Below, one piece after another: positions 23,841 through 35,633 of a stretch of 64,000 bases of DNA. The notes beneath the pieces are model-generated. The model had not been told where the DNA came from, did no database searches, and saw only the letters and a list, made by a program, of their open reading frames with translations. Within the stretch, counting starts at the first letter, position 1, and each line of letters starts with the position of its first letter. Source of the stretch: Sarcomyxa edulis (lineage: Eukaryota > Basidiomycota > Agaricomycetes > Agaricales > Mycenaceae); the NCBI GenBank assembly GCA_009761415.1, contig QUOL01000014.1, positions 62,001 to 126,000 of the forward strand, in the 5' to 3' direction. The position numbers and the translations under genes were made by a program.

Positions 23841-25942
23841 ATGTCAGATCCACGAACTATTCAAGTGCGCAAAATCTCAGCGTTTCGACTCTCCAGCTTA
23901 CACTGATAATTTAGGATCTCTGTGACGCTGCCGTCGATCCCGGAAATCCTAATCCATTGGCATCCATCGTCTCATTGACCGTTGCGATCCAAGGATGTCA
24001 AATCGAAGCTCTACTTGAGAAGCCTCTTGCAGTCTTCCGGAATTTCCTCCAATTAGCCAAGATACCCAAATACGATGAACCTCTCAATGCGCAAAGTCGA
24101 AAGACAGTCCGCACCGCCGTTCAATGCCTCCGCGGGCTCGCAGCCACTCATTTACATTTCCCCAAGAAATGGGACAGCCTTATTGTTAATCTAATCAGCA
24201 TCTGGCCCATCATATGGGATTGGATACTGTACCTCCACTGGCATTTTTTGCTGACATCCGACAAAGCCGACAAACCCTTCCCTCTCTTAGCGTTAACTTC
24301 GATCTCGGAAATCGTAACATCTCATACGAAGGCTCCCCGACTACGCACAGTCATAGTGCAATTTCCAGGCTTCTTCCATGTCCTTATCACCTGCTGGTGT
24401 CGAGAGGCTCAAAATCCAAGCCTCAATACTGGCTCCCCTATCACCGGTGCCCTTGTGTGCTGTAGCTCCGAAGTATTCAAAGACGAGAGTCCCCACATGT
24501 TTTGCACTATTCTACAGGACAATGAAACTGCTGCTTCGGCCGCCGTTCAGCACCTTCTCAATACCTCAACTCGAAGTCCTACAGAAATGAGCATCATTTC
24601 CGCCGATATTGACCGCGTATACCTGTTATCGACCTGGGATTCGCTATCCGTCCGACTTCTCGAGCGGCAGTCTATCGGACTAGTGACTCAAATATTGTTC
24701 ACCACAATTTTAACATGTACACGGCCCGTTTCTTTACGACCTCAGTCGTTGCGATGCCTTGTTTGATATCGTGCTACCGGTATCTACGGCGGCATCTGGA
24801 GTCTTTCGACAGCTCTGCATTGCTCGTTGAAGCCATAGGTGAAGACCTGCTTTCTGCGTTGCTCTTAACAAATTCTTGGATCTCGGAGCTAGGAGATCAA
24901 GAATTGACAGCAGAGGTCACGAAGCTTTCGACGCCCATTCTCACGGAAAACCTTCCAAAGCAGCTCATCTTCCGCATCGTGGTGCAGTCGGTGAATAAAG
25001 CGCTGCACAGGAAGCGTCTCCTCAATATAGAGAAGAACGCTACACAACTCGGGCCCCTCATAGTTCCGTGGATGTACTTCAAACATCTTTCCGCCGAGAG
25101 ATGGAGAATCAAACCCAACCAGAAAATCGGACCCCCACTGAGATCCATGTGTTCGAACCCTGAGGTATAGCCGCGTTCTATGTTCTTTCCGTATATTCAA
25201 AACTAACATAGTCCTCTCATAGTGCCTTGTGTTCGTTCGTCACGGAGAGATGAAGAGATGCGGCGGGTGTACACAGGTGGCGTACTGCTCCATCGAATGT
25301 TCAGAGTCTCACTGGAAGCATGGGGGGCATAAATCCGAGTGCGAAAAGATCAACAAGGAAGGCCGAGGCGGTGAGTATGCTTTACACGTTGACACAGCAT
25401 TTCTCATCCCACCTTCAGGAATCAAAGGCGTTTTCAGCAAAGCATCGGTCCGGCGACAAGATTCATTTCTTCGACAAGTTGTGGTCAACGATCTGAACAG
25501 GTGTAAGCACAGACTCATAAAACACGGAGATGACATCGACCCCTCTGCTATAATTGTCGCCCTTATCGACTACACCGTCTCTCCTTGCCACGTCACCATC
25601 ACTTCATCCGCATCCTCACTTCCCATCCAGTTCGCAAACGACCCGGGGGATTTTCTCTCCCAATGGAATCGATTTGTCGCCCTAGCTGATGGAAAAACTG
25701 CACTGCCTTACGTGCTTGCCGTCATTCGTACACCACGACCAGAGGGTATTTGCTTCCCCCAGGGAAATCACTTCAGATCCCATGTTTTTCTTTTGCACCA
25801 GAATCTGATCACTGGCGAATTCATCCCTGGAGCTCCAGAGTTTCTCGCGAGATACGAACTTGGCTTGGACGCGGGAGAATCCTCGTTGGGAATCATGGAT
25901 TATCTGACTATCGAGGATTCACCACGAGTAATACACTTATGA
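23841..25942 (+). CDS. MYND-type zinc finger protein
   Basis: Likely a protein-interaction scaffold; specific role unknown. The start ATG is 23841 (MSDPRTIQ) with an intron directly after. A long helical N-terminal region without a named domain follows. The C-terminal part has a MYND finger: SNPECLVFVRHGEMKRCGGC, then QVAYCSIECSESHW and KHGGHKSEC, giving the C-C-C-C-C-C-H-C ligands. It then continues for about 190 residues and ends SPRVIHL. Many agaricomycete MYND proteins have this N-terminal helical plus C-terminal finger layout. Its stop is only 30 bases from the stop of the convergent UreG gene. Confidence 0.8.
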
Positions 25943-25972
25943 TACTTGAATATAAATGTCCAATTTTCAACT

Positions 25973-27096
25973 TCACTCGGAGTCTCCGACAGGACCCACT
26001 TTCCCTGGACTTCCAGCAGTTCTCCAAGCAGCCAATATGAGCCCAATAACATCATCGACGCCCTTGTTTTCTTTCACACTGCAGAAAACGGTGGGACCAT
26101 CTCCACGCATGAGTTTCGAATCTCTATCCATCACCTCCAGGGATGCATTCACGTAGGGAGCAAGATCAGTCTAGAAGAGTTCATGCTTGAATACAACTCA
26201 TTCAACGAATTGCGATGTGCAACACAGACCTTGTTGATCACCAGTAAATCGGACTGTGAGATACCAGGCCCTCCTTTACGAGGAATTTTGTCGCCTCCCT
26301 GGAATATAGCTAATTCAGAAATGCAAGGACTGTGAATACTGGACAAAGCTTGCTGACCGATACATCTATCACGTAGATGATATAATCTGCCAACTCTCTG
26401 GAGTAATTAGCTGCGAGGTTGTCTCCCCCGCTCTCTACAAACAGCATCTGACATTCAAACTTGGCTTGCAGAGTCTCCAGAGCACCCATGTTAGCACTGA
26501 TGTCCTCTCGAATAGCTGCATGGGGGCATCCTCCAGTCTCTATAGCGAGAATCCGCGAGGTAGGAAGTGCACGATTTCTAATCAGGAACTCTTGGTCTTC
26601 GCGAGTGAATATGTCGTTCGTGACCGTGGCTAGAGAGAAAACTTCGCTATAAATCGCGAAAGAGGACAGAAAATAGTATCTCGTACCGATATTATATTCG
26701 TTTCGCAGACGTTGGCATAAAGCTAGCGTCAAAGCAGTCTTCCCTGAGCCTACGGGACTGTGTATAAACCGCGTTCAATGATTTGTGCATGGAGTCATCT
26801 GTTCCGTTCAAGTACCCGCCAATTCCGATGGTGAATCCTCTCTCCTCGAAGTTCCTGGAAGAGTAGTCGGGCAGATCTCGTTCCGCAAATTTTCCTAGGG
26901 AAAGGGATGTTTTCAATGCCTAAAGTTCTCTAATCGCCATAAAACACGAGTCGTACGTACCTGCATGATCAAGGTGCTCATGAGTATGCCCGTGTTCAGC
27001 ACCGTGGTCATGCGAAGCTGTCCCTTGCTCATGAGAATGGGCATGTCCTTGGCTGTCGTTCGATCCAGAAAGACTGTTGATGAATTGTACGTTCAT
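25973..27096 (-). CDS. ureG: Urease accessory GTPase UreG
   Basis: GTPase that delivers nickel to apo-urease. The ATG used is at 27094-27096 ([17 protein letters not shown]); a longer open frame upstream begins with TTG and is not used. A His-rich leader follows ([23 protein letters not shown]), a likely Ni/Zn store. Then come [17 protein letters not shown] (P-loop, split by an intron), [32 protein letters not shown] (metal-binding Cys-Pro-His), [14 protein letters not shown] [11 protein letters not shown], and NKIDLAPYV spliced. The end is KVGPVGDSE with a stop at 25973-25975. All expected motifs are present. It implies that a urease and UreD/UreF exist elsewhere in the genome. Confidence 0.93.
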
Positions 27097-27287
27097 GAGG
27101 GAGGATCGCAGGAAAGACAACTGGAAATCTTCCAAGATAAGTACAAGGTCAAGATCGGTTCCGATTATCCGAGGCGCGTCGCGTCTTGTTGCTGAACTTG
27201 AACCACCATCTGTCTGGATATTTTATCAAGATATCATCTCTCGTTGAACTGGTAGCTGGGTTCCAAAGCATTTACCAGTAGTCCTTT
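27097..27287. promoter_or_regulatory. Divergent promoter region, ureG / USB1
   Basis: 191 bases between opposite ATGs, so both promoters must fit here. I see no clear TATA box or other element. Confidence 0.4.
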
Positions 27288-28367
27288 ATGAAAAGAAATG
27301 GCTCGTGCTTGGTATCCTATTCGAGTTCAGAAGAAGATGAACCGAAGATAGAGCAGAAGCCGAAGAAAAGGTACGATATTGTACTTTCATTTCTGTTTCT
27401 CTTGACGAAGCTCATTCTCCAAGTATACGACTAGAAAATTGCCTTCTCTTTCGTCGTCCTTGACAGTCGCAGCTCCTGAAGACAACCCTGCCCTCCATCA
27501 AGGTCGAATTCGCACAAAGCCTCACGTGGAAGGACAATTTGTAGCACATATCTATGTGTCACTCAAAGTTGGCACCCACTCCCCATTATCTGGACTGATA
27601 GACGATGTACTTGATTCGTCCAAAAAGGCTGTCCCTATCTTGGAGGAGATTGGCATCGAGGGTGGCAAGAAGGAACGAGAGCTGCACATATCGTTGTCCC
27701 GGCCCACGTATCTACGTGCCCATCAACGTGAAGATCTCCAAAGAGCAGTGAAGAAGATTGCAGATCAGCATAGACCGTATGTCACTGACATTCTCATTGC
27801 TATGACTTTCGTTGATGTCAGATTATTTCGCAGGTTTCAGGCTTCATTTGCCATGTTTTCCGAATTGACCAACGACGAACACACGAGAACGTTCCTCACA
27901 CTGGAAGTTGGTGCGGGTCACCTTGAAGTAAGCAATCTCAAACGTTGCTTTGGTTCCACACAGACGAATAACGAGTACACAAATCCATACAGCTCCGTGC
28001 GCTAGCTGACGCCTTAACCCCAGCTCTGCAAGCTATTCGGCAGAAAGAATTCTATTCGGATCCTAGATTTCATTCTTCTATCGCTTGGGCCCTTCTAGAC
28101 TCGTCATCAGCGTTGCGTATACAAAGAGATACAGATTCTATAGATCGTTCTCCAGTTCCCGATGATACGAAAACAGCACCGTCCTCGCCGGCACCGCCAG
28201 TCTTCCGCACCATACCCGAATTTCCAAAGAACCTAATCAGGGCTTTGAATCAAGATTATGGACCCCGACTCGCCTCCACGAAAGTGGGACTATTTGACGT
28301 CGAAGAGATATGCATCAAGATTGGAAAGGAGATACATTCGTGGCGCTTGACTGGCTCTCATACATGA
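27288..28367 (+). CDS. USB1: U6 snRNA phosphodiesterase (Usb1/Mpn1 family)
   Basis: 3'-5' exonuclease that trims and caps the 3' end of U6 snRNA in the nucleus. The ATG is at 27288-27290: MKRNGSCLVSYSSSEEDEP, then KKRKLPSLSSSL across an intron, a short acidic/basic leader usual for the family. Two catalytic HxS motifs are seen: ELHISLSRPTYLR and RFHSSIAWALLD. A conserved FLTLEVGAGHLEL lies between them, with an intron in it. It ends KEIHSWRLTGSHT at 28367. Four introns. The order and spacing of both HxS motifs support a complete enzyme of the 2H phosphodiesterase superfamily. Confidence 0.9.
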
Positions 28368-28482
28368 GAACAAGCTCTCAATTAACAAAGTTCGGGGCCT
28401 TTGTTCTCGGTCGACATATGTATGAGAACGTTTCCATCGTAGCCATCATGCATTAACTGTATACTGCGCCACTCTGGAGACA

Positions 28483-30708
28483 TCATGGACATGTCATTTT
28501 CCGAGGCGAAATTACGATAGCCACATTCCTCCCACTCCCAGTCGCCTGGTCGAACAAATTGACTGCCTCCACCGTCATGCCCGTTCCCCCTACAGACACT
28601 TCCTTCGTTTCCAACTCTTCCTCTATCCAAGCAACACGATCCATAATAATCAAGCTTTCCACCAAGGTGCCCAGCAGACACCGCAAAACGTGTAACACCT
28701 CCAGTCGACTTTCCATCGCCTGTCTTTGTCTTCTTGTCGCATTTCTCGCCATGTTATCGTTGTTTTCGCTCTCTCCTCTAAAAGAACGACCCATGCGTTC
28801 ACCACCTCTCCTGAGGAATGTTTCCCAATCTACGTATGCAGTATCACCTAGACGTCCTAGTCGCTTCAATTCGAGAGTGGCGCCGGTTCCTGTAACGGGA
28901 TTCAATCCAGAGCATCCTGCTTCTTCTGTCGTGACCGTTCCTCTATCGTTCTGATTTTGTGGCCGGCCCATTGCACTGGAAGCAGGACCTAACTTGGGAT
29001 GAACGAAGCGTTCCTGCTTTCCCTTGGTCGAAATAGAATCATTCTCATTCTCATTTCCTGGCGTACTCCCGGGCTGGTCCTCTCTCAATAACCTACCTAA
29101 CAACGCCCGCCACACCACCTTCCGTATCCCCAACTCCGTAGTCGAAAAGGAAGATGGTGTGTTAAACCATTGTGAAGGGATTTGAGTTGCTAGTTGGATA
29201 GCTGACACTGGAAGGAATGGTTTAGGAGGTAACAACGTCGTAAATGAAGATGAAGCCGATATCTGTGTGAGTTGTTTCGATAGCGGAAAATCTATGCGAT
29301 TGTCAGCTATGCATGCATATATTATAGGAAGTGAGTACTTACCACCAGGTTCCATGAGATTATAACAACAGCCAACTACGACCGCAGCTGCAGGGACCCA
29401 ATTATACCGAGATGGAGGAAAAGTTAGAAACGAGCGTAAGATGTCGGGGGTGAGGGAGCCGCATGCGTGCAGGGCTACTATGAGCACTGGGGTTGGCTCT
29501 CCGTGCGACAGGATCTGTGGCGCAGTACTAGTATTGCTTTCACGAACATTTCCTGAGCAAGCGTCCACGCCCTCAGCACCAGCGCAAGAACAGTCGTGCT
29601 GCTTCGCTATCCAATCATCCACAGCCCGATAGAAATTCTCCGAGCCAGATGACCCAGTTATATCGATTGTTTCATGAGTGATTGACCCATTACCAGTTCT
29701 GCCTTGTTGGCCTGCACCGATCTTGACATGAGGCCTAGGATGCTTGCCCTTCCTCACTTCCATATCTTCCCATTTCCTAGCCCCGCGGATTTGCTCCTCG
29801 TTTGAATCGATGGCTAGGACGTCCAGGCTTAGGTAGTTTCTCAGAGCGCGTGTTAAGTAGCCCTGAGATATGATGATATTGAATTAGAATGCAGCAATGA
29901 ATTGTGGGGGAAATACAACATGAGATGCAAATGCGAATGCGAATGACTTGCTATGTACATCGATGTCGTGAATGAAATTCGTAGGAGACATATACATACT
30001 TGACCTGCACCCACATCCACCGCATGCCGAATTTGGCTGTTACTGTCAGATTCCAAGGAAGATAGTAGATGCGAGATGTATTCCGTCATGCGAGAGACTT
30101 CGTGTGCTTTCTTAGGCGACATCCAAGCACTCGTCGAAAATATATCGGGGCCTTGGGATGAGACGTGACGAGGGAGTTGGAGAGCTCGAATATTGTCGAT
30201 TAAGACGATGAGATCTTGTGGGATTGGACTATTACTTCCCTTTGGATGTAGGTTATAAACGCGCAGGTCTTCCGTGCAAATATGTTTTCGTGCTTACCTG
30301 GTCAACGCCATCCACGGAACCTGTGTTATAATAGTGTACCAGATCCACCCATCTGGCCTTCGAACATGCTGAGGTGTTTTTCATGCGAGTATCCACACCG
30401 GTTATTCCAGCAGCCCAGTTCCACCAAGATTGCCAGGAGGGGTGTAACATAGTCATATCAGTTTCATCGTTGGCGCTGTCGTTGGAGTTCCCAGAGACAA
30501 AGTTGAGGGCAAGGTCGTTTGGGTGAACTTCGAGGATAGATCTGACGAGAGGTGTTGACAGTAAATCAGAGATTGCATCCATACTGGGAAAGAACTTAGA
30601 AGATCGAATGCTGCGAGTGAAAGCGATCGGGTCGATTTGTGGGTGTGTGCATATTCGAAGTAAAATTAACAACCACAAATCCCTGTCTACGGAGGCACGC
30701 CCTTTCAT
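28483..30708 (-). CDS. METTL25/RRNAD1-like methyltransferase
   Basis: SAM-dependent methyltransferase of the METTL25 (Methyltransf_32) family, whose RNA or protein target is unsettled. The ATG is 30706-30708 (MKGRASVDRDLWLLILL). Early on is HPSWQSWWNWA. Next is MSPKKAHEVSRMTEYI and the SAM motif HAVDVGAGQGYLTRAL across an intron, followed by DVLAIDSNEEQIRGARK. Later comes VALHACGSLTPDILR and AAVVVGCCYNLM, both hallmarks of the family. A long low-complexity insert follows (STPGNENENDSI) and the gene ends VISPRKMTCP. About five introns. Its start codon lies only 39 bases from the stop of the upstream methyltransferase gene, so the promoter must overlap that gene. Confidence 0.84.
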
Positions 30709-30747
30709 AAGCAGGTACTTATGTGTACCACAAATGAAGAATCGAGA

Positions 30748-31770
30748 TCAATTCAGAACGGCATGGAACCTCAGACGCATGTACATCATAGCCCAGTGCC
30801 CAGTCTTATCTTTACAATCCACTTCGCAAATATCCACGACTTCCTGCAACACTTCGGCTGCTTCTGCGTCGGAGAGATCTTTCAGGAAGGAACTGCGAAC
30901 GAATAGTTGGAGCCAGCCCGAGAGACCAGCGGTAAGCGGGGTGAACCGTGGTGTGAGGGATACATGAATTGGCTCGAAGGAGGCGGATTTCAGCAGCTAC
31001 AGCCAAGACAAATCAGATACATATTCAAGACAGACGATCGCTGACTTACCTCTGTGTAGTCTTCTACTGAGGGGAAATACCAGGGGTCAAGCACGGTGGG
31101 ATCATATCCGCGTCTTTTGAGAACATCGTGCAAGGCAGATCGTACGCCTGTATCATGAAGGAGGAGCTGTCAGAACTGAACAGACCAACACAAATGAAAT
31201 CAACTTACCGACACAGTTCATGAAGCCTCCCATCTCTCCAACGAATCGTCCTCCTTTCTTTAGTAGACGTTTAGCACTTTCTAGAACACCAGAAGGGTCC
31301 TTTTTACACCAATGCAAAGCTGCATTCGTGAAGACCGCGTCGAACTTTAGATCTGGCTCGCCAGGGAAGTTCTCTGGTATTTGAAGGGCTTGGATATCGC
31401 ACACTAAAGCGTGTTTGACACCACTGGATTTCGCTTTAGCGATCTAGAGCCAACGCAATGAGTATACCACTATTTTGACGCGCGCACGATCGAGGATACG
31501 TACCATGCTCTCACTGATATCCATTCCAACCACCATTCCCTGCCCTTCATCAACGCGGACGATCTTTTGAAGATCGAGGGTGAGCTCCCCACTTCCACAT
31601 CCAAAATCAACGATCTTTTCTCCTGGCTGCGCGTTGAGGAGCGTAAGAACTGGAGTAGTATACGCAGAAGAATAGACGAATGAAGCGTTCTTGTTGTACA
31701 GGGATGCAGACCATCCAGAAGCATCTGGTCTGTCCGAGTCAGCTGTGTTGGTGTTGCCGTTGGAAGTCAT
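30748..31770 (-). CDS. Class I SAM-dependent methyltransferase (trans-aconitate methyltransferase-like)
   Basis: Small cytosolic methyltransferase, substrate unknown. The start is MTSNGNTNTADSDRPDASG (ATG 31768-31770). SAM-binding motif I is IVDFGCGSGELTLDL, followed by VVGMDISESMI across an intron, DAVFTNAALHWCKKDP (motif IV) and KRLLKKGGRFVGEMGGFMN. The C-terminal half has DPWYFPSVEDYTELL, PLTAGLSGWLQLFV and EAAEVLQEVVDICE, matching the lid and cap of Tam-like enzymes. It ends RLRFHAVLN with the stop at 30748-30750. About five introns. The substrate cannot be told from sequence. Confidence 0.84.
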
Positions 31771-32461
31771 GGTGGTCGAGGATAAGTTTGCATTTCTAGG
31801 ATCCCTTTATATAGATGTCGGAACATATCCTTGTAGGCAGGCTCAGACTGTCAGAAGAGAATAATACAAACGTATGAGAGAGAGCATCGGCCGAGTTCCT
31901 TATCGTGTCGGTTGCACTATCCGTCAATCCAGAGCCAGAATCTCGAAAGTGCTGCTCGGCCGAGCAGCATAGGAACGGCCGACGAGCACCTCCTTCGAGC
32001 ATTATACATCTGAAAGAGTAGGGTGCATCTCGACAATATGAACATGGCGACTTTGCTAGAATTTAGGTGAATGAGGGTGACAGTCTGAGTTGAGTTTGAG
32101 AGCAAACTTTGCGTTCATCTTCCGGCAGCCGGCTTCGGGCTTGCACGTCTCTATTTGGAAACCTTTCTTCCTCATTCGTCTTCACTAGAGTCCTGCTGGG
32201 ATACCCCCCCATGCCAGGCTATGGTCTACTGCCTGAAGTACTCACAACATGAAGCTCGGATTTTGATCCAACCCTGCAGCATTCAATGGAAATTCTACCC
32301 CAGGGTTCACAACAACATGAAGGACTTGTACGCTACACTCCGAAGAAATAAAGAAATAAAGTCCATAGGGTCCTGGTAACCTTCCTACTATAACAGTTGA
32401 TGTATGTGATATATATACATTGTGTTCATATCATTCTTATTCTTCGTGAGTTTATTCCTCG
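31771..32461. other. Intergenic
   Basis: About 690 bases between two minus-strand genes. It holds the methyltransferase promoter and the 3' region of the Vip1-like gene. A TATATATACA run lies at about 32411-32420. No supported gene. Confidence 0.4.
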
Positions 32462-33616
32462 TTAGACGGTGGTGGGCGCAGCTGGGGTAACTGGGGCAAC
32501 AGCGGGTGCGGGTGTGGTTTCAGTCGCGGGAGCAGAAGGGGTCGTAGAGGCAGCAGGGGCAGCGTGCTGGTCAGCAAGACGACGAGCTTCTTCGTGGATA
32601 TCGAGGACCTGTTTCGAGGTGGTGGTGTAGAATGCCCGGACTTTCTGGCCGATGGGGGAGCTCAGCGCTTTGGTGTAGTACTGAAGGTAATGAGAGATCA
32701 GTATACAGTTGATCGGACGTTGCGGGAAACATACGTCAAAAGCAGTCTTGCTGTAGCCCTTCTGCTCGTCGACACTCTTCGCCTTTTGGTGAGCAGTGCC
32801 TAGGGTAGCTTGTACTTTGCCGGAGATGGTCTGATCCGGTCCGAGAGCCTTGGCACCAATAGTGGTATCGAGGGAGTTGAGGTAGTTGAGGAAGCGCTTC
32901 GAGATGCCCTGTTTGTCTAAAGCAGAAAATAAGCTCGTGATTTGACTCCCTTGTCAATCAAACAACTCACTATCAATATCGATGGCACGCTCCAAGATGT
33001 GGTCTGAGAGCACGTAGCCCTTTGCTAGGTATTCCGCAGCAACTGCAAACCCGTTGTTAATGACATAGTTATTCGAGACGTATGCATGTCGTGCTTACTT
33101 CCAGCTCTTGGCTTATCGGATTGCTCGACCGGGGCCTTGTGGTCCGAGCGATCTTCATCCTCATGTGCAATTTCGGATGTGACGGAGAGATGAGCTCCGT
33201 CGAGGGTCCCACCATTAAGCTACACATCACGTCTAAGTCCCCCCGAAAGAGACATCTCGAATAGACTCAGAAGCTTACCATGAGAGCCGTCTTTGCAGCT
33301 GAGGGTTTCTCAAAGTGGATGACTGCGGTCTGCTTCTCGGGAGTGAAATCGATGGCACTGATCCTGAAAGGCGATATGTTAATAAGCGTCAGAATGCGCG
33401 CATATTCAGCTTTCTTACTTTCCACAGAAGCTATAGTGTGAGATCTTGCATTAGAACCCCCCTAATATCAGATGATGAGGAAGTTCGACGTACGAGAAGA
33501 AGTCATTTAGATTGGCTTCCGTGGTGGCGGGAGCGATGGCGCTAACCTATACAGAGTATTAGTGAGATACGACGAAGAAATACGGTTATACGGACGTGAA
33601 CTGTATATGTGGACAT
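32462..33616 (-). CDS. Vip1-like RRM-domain protein
   Basis: RNA-binding-type protein of the fungal Vip1/YIS1 group, precise role unknown. The ATG is 33614-33616: MSTYTVH, then VSAIAPATTEANLNDFFS across an intron, opening a single N-terminal RRM with FCGKISAIDF and QTAVIHFEKPSAAKTALML as RNP-like strands. A helical middle follows (GYVLSDHILERAIDIDN, ISKRFLNYLNSLD, SKTAFDYYTKALSSPIG). The C-terminal tail is Ala/Pro-rich (APATETTPAPAVAPVTPA), stop 32462-32464. About five introns, including a very early one after seven codons. The layout is typical of the family. Confidence 0.8.
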
Positions 33617-34768
33617 GGTAGTTTGAGGATAAGAGGTGTTGAGATTGAAAAAGTGTTGACCAAGAGCCAATGTCGGGAGTCGCGTCGAATGACATCACTC
33701 TTCGGGGATTCCCGTCATGTTTCCCACGAAATCACATGAAAACGTGGCAGAATTACCGATCACAACCTTTTTTCTTCCGTTTCTCTCCAAGCCGAGCTTT
33801 GAGCTTCCTGGTCCCAGCCAACGAGTATGTAGGTGTAGGGACGTTATAACAGACTAACCGTTACTGAACAACCTCTACTTGACCTTCTCTAGGTCAGTTC
33901 TGATCTTTTAACACGCATATACACACGCACCGGACGCGTATGAGGTATAATGCACAGTGGCACATCTAGAGCCCGTACGCATATATGCGGCTTGTAGGAC
34001 CACCCCCGCCGTGGCTATATAACGGCAAGGATATAAGGTGTGCAAGCCCAATCACATACCCTGATTTCGCTCTCAAACAGATTCCCAACTTGGTTATATT
34101 TATCTGACCGAAAAACTGCCCGGGCCTATAGCTACCGTGCTTCTAGGTGAACCTGTTCCAGACAATGCGGAACATAGCCTTTACAAAAACTCGAGTCTCC
34201 GTCGCCAGTAACGGTACGTGAAATCCTACCGTTCATGGTGATATTTCGATTGCTGACAGACTGCATGTTAATCTTACATATCTAGAACCCCGATGAAAAA
34301 ACATTATGTGAAGTGTTTCGACGAACAAGCGCTCCATCGAGCACGGCACGGGTGTTTTTTTTTGCACTTCCATTTTTTGTTATCGAGCGCCAACGGTGCG
34401 CCACCTCTTTCACAGTGCCTCATGTTGGTGATCGTGAAGCTCGGGGAGAACACTCGGACGGACCAGTGTTAGCACCTTGAATGTTCATGTTCGAAGAGCT
34501 CCCCGGTCGCCCGAGGTCACTCACACCTACCGGATGGTATTCGCTTGCCACGGCGCAATAATAGAGCATACACATGTGGTAAAACGACATGACCGTTGCT
34601 CGAGGCCTCGTATAACAAGGTCTTTCTGTCCCAGATCTCTGATAGGTCCTTGGTTCCCGCGACACGTTTCTGAAACATTTTATTACTTTACAGAGCAATA
34701 CCGTGTACCTCAGACTGAGACTACATCTCAATGCTGTTGAATGACCCGTTGTGGCGCCCTCGTCATCG
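33617..34768. other. Intergenic, 1.15 kb
   Basis: Upstream of the Vip1-like gene and downstream of the HD-domain gene. It contains two CATATATGCG-like motifs near 33975-33990 and a T9 run at about 34354-34362. Open frames here lack recognisable content and good splice context. Confidence 0.4.
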
Positions 34769-34811
34769 TCAGCCACTCATTGGTTTCCCACCAAAGATTT
34801 GGTAGCGCTGA

Positions 34812-35633
34812 TCAACTCGATGAAGTTGTGCGGCTGGGGTCGTCTCTTCTCAGTAACGATCTCGACGGACCGAAGAAAATGCCGCTCACCCCATGTGACA
34901 ACAAGCAGTTCGGTTTGTTGTCGAATTCGCGAACCAAGATATTCTTTACTTCAATTCCCAACTCTCCACGCGGATACTCTTTCTCTATCTCCAGTATAGT
35001 CTTCTCGTTCACCAAGAAATCCAGCGGATCCGGCCCAAAAGCATGCTTGCCCATGATATCAAATCCTGCTGCGACTTGAACCAATGTACCGACTGCCGAT
35101 GACCTTCCGCTTTGGAACGATATGGTATGAACCATTATTCCTTGCACTATATCTCCCACGTCTTCTGCGCTCAGAGTGGGATCAACGTTATGCAAATGCT
35201 CGTATGCCATGATCCCTCCATGAAGCTCGAAACTCATGGCATGTGCCGGGTGAGCAAGTGCTTCGGGGTGGACGGTCAAACCGAGATCGTGCAGGATGCA
35301 GGCGTAGAAAAGACGATTCTGGAGGTCTTTGAAGCTGATCTGTGGTACGCCTGGGGTCTTGGATGGAAACCCATTGTGAAGAATGGCGAGTGCGAAGTAA
35401 TAGCTCCTGACGGAGTGGATGAATGCTCCTGGGGCGACAATCTTCTCTGCGTAATCGTAGGCGAGTTGATGCTCGGGCCGGAGAGGGATAGAGCGGAGCG
35501 ATGAGAGAGAAATATACCCAGGCTTGAGGTTTGCTAAAGCGAAGAACTCTGGAATGCTGCTTGGGACATATGCATCGAACGTCTCTGGAAGGGCCATCAG
35601 TGTGGTCGAGAGAGGTGCGCGAGCAGTCATCAT
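34812..35633 (-). CDS. Cyanamide hydratase-like HD-domain protein
   Basis: HD-domain metalloenzyme of the cyanamide hydratase (Ddi2/3, urea hydro-lyase) family, which turns cyanamide into urea. The start MMTARAPLSTTLMALPETF has tandem ATGs at 35628-35633. The metal-binding pattern is visible: FIHSVRSYYFALAIL (first His), ACILHDLGLT (HD pair), FELHGGIMAYEHL, and HTISFQSGRSSAVGTLVQV. The unspliced frame ends RRDDPSRTTSSS at 34812. A donor GTGAGC after KPNCLLSHG and an acceptor GATCAG would instead give RYQIFGGKPMSG with a stop at 34769-34771. That end is closer to the family's usual GNPLM-type C-terminus, so the true end may be 34769. Substrate is inferred. Confidence 0.75.
   Translation of the reverse strand: MMTARAPLSTTLMALPETFDAYVPSSIPEFFALANLKPGYISLSSLRSIPLRPEHQLAYDYAEKIVAPGAFIHSVRSYYFALAILHNGFPSKTPGVPQISFKDLQNRLFYACILHDLGLTVHPEALAHPAHAMSFELHGGIMAYEHLHNVDPTLSAEDVGDIVQGIMVHTISFQSGRSSAVGTLVQVAAGFDIMGKHAFGPDPLDFLVNEKTILEIEKEYPRGELGIEVKNILVREFDNKPNCLLSHGVSGIFFGPSRSLLRRDDPSRTTSSS

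Noticed and set aside
25973..27096. UreG read as the related hydrogenase maturation GTPase HypB
   Set aside because: Fungi lack HypB; the Cys-Pro-His and GGDN motifs and order are those of UreG.
27097..27135. Earlier UreG start (frame open to 27135)
   Set aside because: The first codon is TTG, not ATG; the ATG at 27094-27096 gives the normal His-rich leader.
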